Source: Roseivivax lentus (GTDB taxonomy: Bacteria; Pseudomonadota; Alphaproteobacteria; Rhodobacterales; Rhodobacteraceae). From it: a stretch of DNA of 64,000 nucleotides. A program made the position numbers and the translations under genes. Shown here piece after piece: positions 62,197 to 64,000 of this stretch (position 1 is the first letter of the stretch; every line of letters starts with the position of its first letter). A model generated the notes under the pieces. The model had not been told where the DNA came from, did not search any database, and saw only the letters and a program-made list of their open reading frames with translations. The DNA is taken from the NCBI RefSeq assembly GCF_900156805.1, contig NZ_FTOQ01000002.1, positions 62,001-126,000 of the forward strand. Reading direction: 5' to 3'.

Positions 62197-63218
62197 GGGG
62201 CCTCCAGGCGGTCTGCGATTTTCTTTTTCGTGTCGGCATCGCAGAAGGCATGGGCCAGCGCGGTGCGGTTGAGGGCGCCGAATTCCTCCTCGTCCCAGTC
62301 GAAGGTCCGGGCGAGGTTGAGGTATTCGTCGCGCATGGTGGTGTGAAAGAAGGGCGGATCGTCGCTCGAGACAGTGATGGGCACCCCGGCGCGGCGCAGC
62401 CTTTCGATGGGATGCGCGCCGAGCCTTTCATAGACGCCGAGCGCCACGTTCGAGCCTGGACAAAGCTCGAGGCAGATGCCCGCCTCGGCGAGCCGGTCCA
62501 CGAGGGCCGGGTCCTCGGCGGCGCGCACGCCGTGGCCGATGCGGTGAACCCCGAGATCGTCCAGCGCCGATCTGACCTCGGAGGGGCCGCGCCATTCGCC
62601 CGCATGCACTGTCAGTCGCAACCCGGCTTCGCGCGCCATGTCGAAACTGTAGGCGAAATCCTTGAGCGCGCCCGCGTTCTCGTCCCCGCCCATGCCGTAG
62701 CCGGTGATGAAATCGCCCGCGGTCTCGGCGGCGCAGCGGCTGGCCAGCCTGGCCTTGTCGGGGCCGAAATGGCGCACGCAGGTGACGACGCCGCGCAGGG
62801 TCACGCCCATGTCGCGCTCGGCCCGTTCGGCGGCGTCGCGGATCGCGTGCAGGTATTCGTGCCACGCGCCGAGATCGCCGCCGCCGCAGAAATCGGGCGA
62901 CAGGAACGACTCGACATAGACGACGCCGTTCCTCGCACATTCCTCCAGAAGGGCGGTGGTCAGGCGGGCGTAATCCTCGGGGCTTTGCAGGACCGAGGTC
63001 GCGGCCTCGTAGGTCCGCAGGAACCGTTCGAACCCGGCGAAGGCGTAGCCGCCGCGTGCGTCGAACACGCCCGAGAGGTTGACGGATTTCTCCTGCGCGA
63101 GGCCGCGGATGAAGGCGGGCGGGGCCGCGCCCTCGTGGTGCAGGTGCAGCTCGACCTTGGGCATGTCCGCGATCGCGGCGAGGCTTTCTTCGGTGTGGGG
63201 CATGTCTTGGTGCCTCAT
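62193..63218 (-). CDS. add: Adenosine deaminase
   Basis: The 341-residue metal-dependent hydrolase has the zinc ligand motif VELHLHHEG at the N-terminus, the catalytic [14 protein letters not shown] with His and Glu, and the distal [12 protein letters not shown]. It deaminates adenosine to inosine; a related adenine deaminase activity is possible. The start at 63218 overlaps the deoB stop (ATGA), which favours it over the internal Met at 63203. Confidence 0.92.
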   Translation of the reverse strand: MRHQDMPHTEESLAAIADMPKVELHLHHEGAAPPAFIRGLAQEKSVNLSGVFDARGGYAFAGFERFLRTYEAATSVLQSPEDYARLTTALLEECARNGVVYVESFLSPDFCGGGDLGAWHEYLHAIRDAAERAERDMGVTLRGVVTCVRHFGPDKARLASRCAAETAGDFITGYGMGGDENAGALKDFAYSFDMAREAGLRLTVHAGEWRGPSEVRSALDDLGVHRIGHGVRAAEDPALVDRLAEAGICLELCPGSNVALGVYERLGAHPIERLRRAGVPITVSSDDPPFFHTTMRDEYLNLARTFDWDEEEFGALNRTALAHAFCDADTKKKIADRLEAP

Positions 63219-64000
63219 GGGCGGGACCTTCCGGGGCCTGAGGAGGGAATGCCGAGGTGATCCGCGATCATGGCAGCGACATCGGCGAAGGCGATCTGGC
63301 CGAGCGTGCCCGCGCCGCGCCCGGCCATCAGCACCGGCACCCGTTCGCGGGTGTGATCGGTGCCGATCCAGGTCGGATCGTTGCCGTGATCGGCGGTCAG
63401 GCAGATGAGGTCGCCGTCACGCAGCTTCGGCAGCAGCCGCCCGATCCCGGCATCGAACCATTCGAGCGCGCGGGCATAGCCCGACACGTCGCGGCGATGG
63501 CCCCAGAGGCTGTCGAACTCGACGAAATTGGCGAAGGTCAGGCTGCCCTCGGGCTGGCTGTCGATGGCGTCCGAGAGATGCGCCATCAGCGTGGCGTCGT
63601 CGCCCTTGCGAACCTCGTCGATGCCGGTCATCGACAGGATGTCGCCGATCTTGCCGATGGCCAGAACATGCCGGCCCGCCGCTTGCGCCCAATCGGTCAG
63701 GATGGGCTGCGGCGGGGCGATGGCGTAGTCGCGCCGGTTGGGCGTGCGGCGGAAGGCGCCGGGGCTGCCGAGGAAGGGCCGCGCGATCACCCGTCCGACG
63801 CGCATCTCGTGCAGCATGGGCGCCAGGCCTTCGCACAGCGCCAGCAGCCGGTCCAGGCCGAAGACCTCCTCATGCGCGGCGATCTGGAAGACGCTGTCGG
63901 CGGAGGTGTAGCAGATCGGCCAGCCGGTCTTCAGGTGCTCGGCGCCGAAACGGTCGAGCATGACCGTGCCCGATCCGTGGCAATTGCCGAGGATCCCGTC
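63215..64000 (-). CDS. deoB: Phosphopentomutase, C-terminal part
   Basis: The gene runs off the right edge; the frame is open to position 64000 and the first residues read DGILGNCHGSGTVMLDRFG. The 261 residues seen contain the alkaline-phosphatase-superfamily metal motifs CYTSADSVFQIAAHEE and LTADHGNDPTWIGTDHTRERVPVL, as in DeoB. It interconverts ribose 1- and 5-phosphate (and the deoxy forms). It forms an operon with add and upp for nucleoside salvage. Confidence 0.95.
   Translation of the reverse strand, partial: DGILGNCHGSGTVMLDRFGAEHLKTGWPICYTSADSVFQIAAHEEVFGLDRLLALCEGLAPMLHEMRVGRVIARPFLGSPGAFRRTPNRRDYAIAPPQPILTDWAQAAGRHVLAIGKIGDILSMTGIDEVRKGDDATLMAHLSDAIDSQPEGSLTFANFVEFDSLWGHRRDVSGYARALEWFDAGIGRLLPKLRDGDLICLTADHGNDPTWIGTDHTRERVPVLMAGRGAGTLGQIAFADVAAMIADHLGIPSSGPGRSRP

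Overview
The window reads as chromosomal DNA of a Rhodobacteraceae (Roseobacter/Paracoccaceae-type) alphaproteobacterium. The base composition is high-GC with strongly GC-biased third codon positions. Family-level markers fit this: a seven-domain Mrp antiporter operon with a fused A/B subunit, a Hint-domain protein, a PrpE-type propionyl-CoA synthetase, MeaB, many small alphaproteobacterial lipoproteins, and TRAP transport. I see no rRNA, tRNA, CRISPR array, insertion sequence or prophage. Gene density is normal, with about 60 protein genes.

Region by region. (1) 1-10989, all plus strand: end of a TRAP dicarboxylate-type permease, an IclR regulator and an eight-gene beta-oxidation operon (multifunctional FadB/FadN-type protein, thiolase, two acyl-CoA dehydrogenases, thioesterase, enoyl-CoA hydratase, nitronate-monooxygenase-like flavoprotein, acyl-CoA ligase). 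The gene set closely resembles the pimFABCDE dicarboxylate pathway of Rhodopseudomonas palustris. (2) 11054-13296, minus: a sulfur module with a periplasmic rhodanese, a YeeE/YedE transporter and an unlisted 56-residue membrane peptide coupled to it by ATGA. (3) 13664-19756, plus: the mrp/mnh operon A(B)-C-D-E-F-G. (4) 19880-30330: mixed single genes (LpxR-like lipid A deacylase, Hint protein, SH3 protein, 2-hydroxyacid dehydrogenase, gamma-glutamyltransferase, an outer-membrane barrel plus serine hydrolase pair, a methyltransferase plus cupin pair). (5) 30536-32286, minus: leuA preceded by a newly noticed leucine-rich leader peptide with a hairpin over its stop codon. (6) 32440-33700: a low-GC insert with one orphan gene of unknown function. 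(7) 33859-39703, plus: argD, argF, hrpB, meaB. (8) 39836-50722: rpmB, a DUF2189-like membrane protein, a copper chaperone, a sirtuin, a low-molecular-weight phosphatase, lepA, an alanine-rich unknown protein, acylphosphatase, lipoproteins, an alpha/beta hydrolase, a cupin and glyA. (9) 50912-59350: nadK, an animal-type haem peroxidase, prpE with a cluster of TTTGCAAA operator-like boxes, a sulfotransferase and a second acyl-CoA ligase. (10) 59432-64000: a protease-like protein that has lost HExxH, a Pro/Ala-rich secreted protein, and the nucleoside salvage operon deoB-add-upp running in from the right edge.

The most interesting signals are the leuA leader peptide (attenuation candidate with an apparently leaderless transcript), the PccR/ScfR-like box cluster upstream of prpE, the pim-like dicarboxylate operon with a 23-bp inverted repeat between its two dehydrogenase genes, the small peptide coupled to the YeeE/YedE transporter, the low-GC orphan gene, and several repeated hairpin elements at gene ends. 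Identification is by reading translated sequence and motifs; no database search was run.
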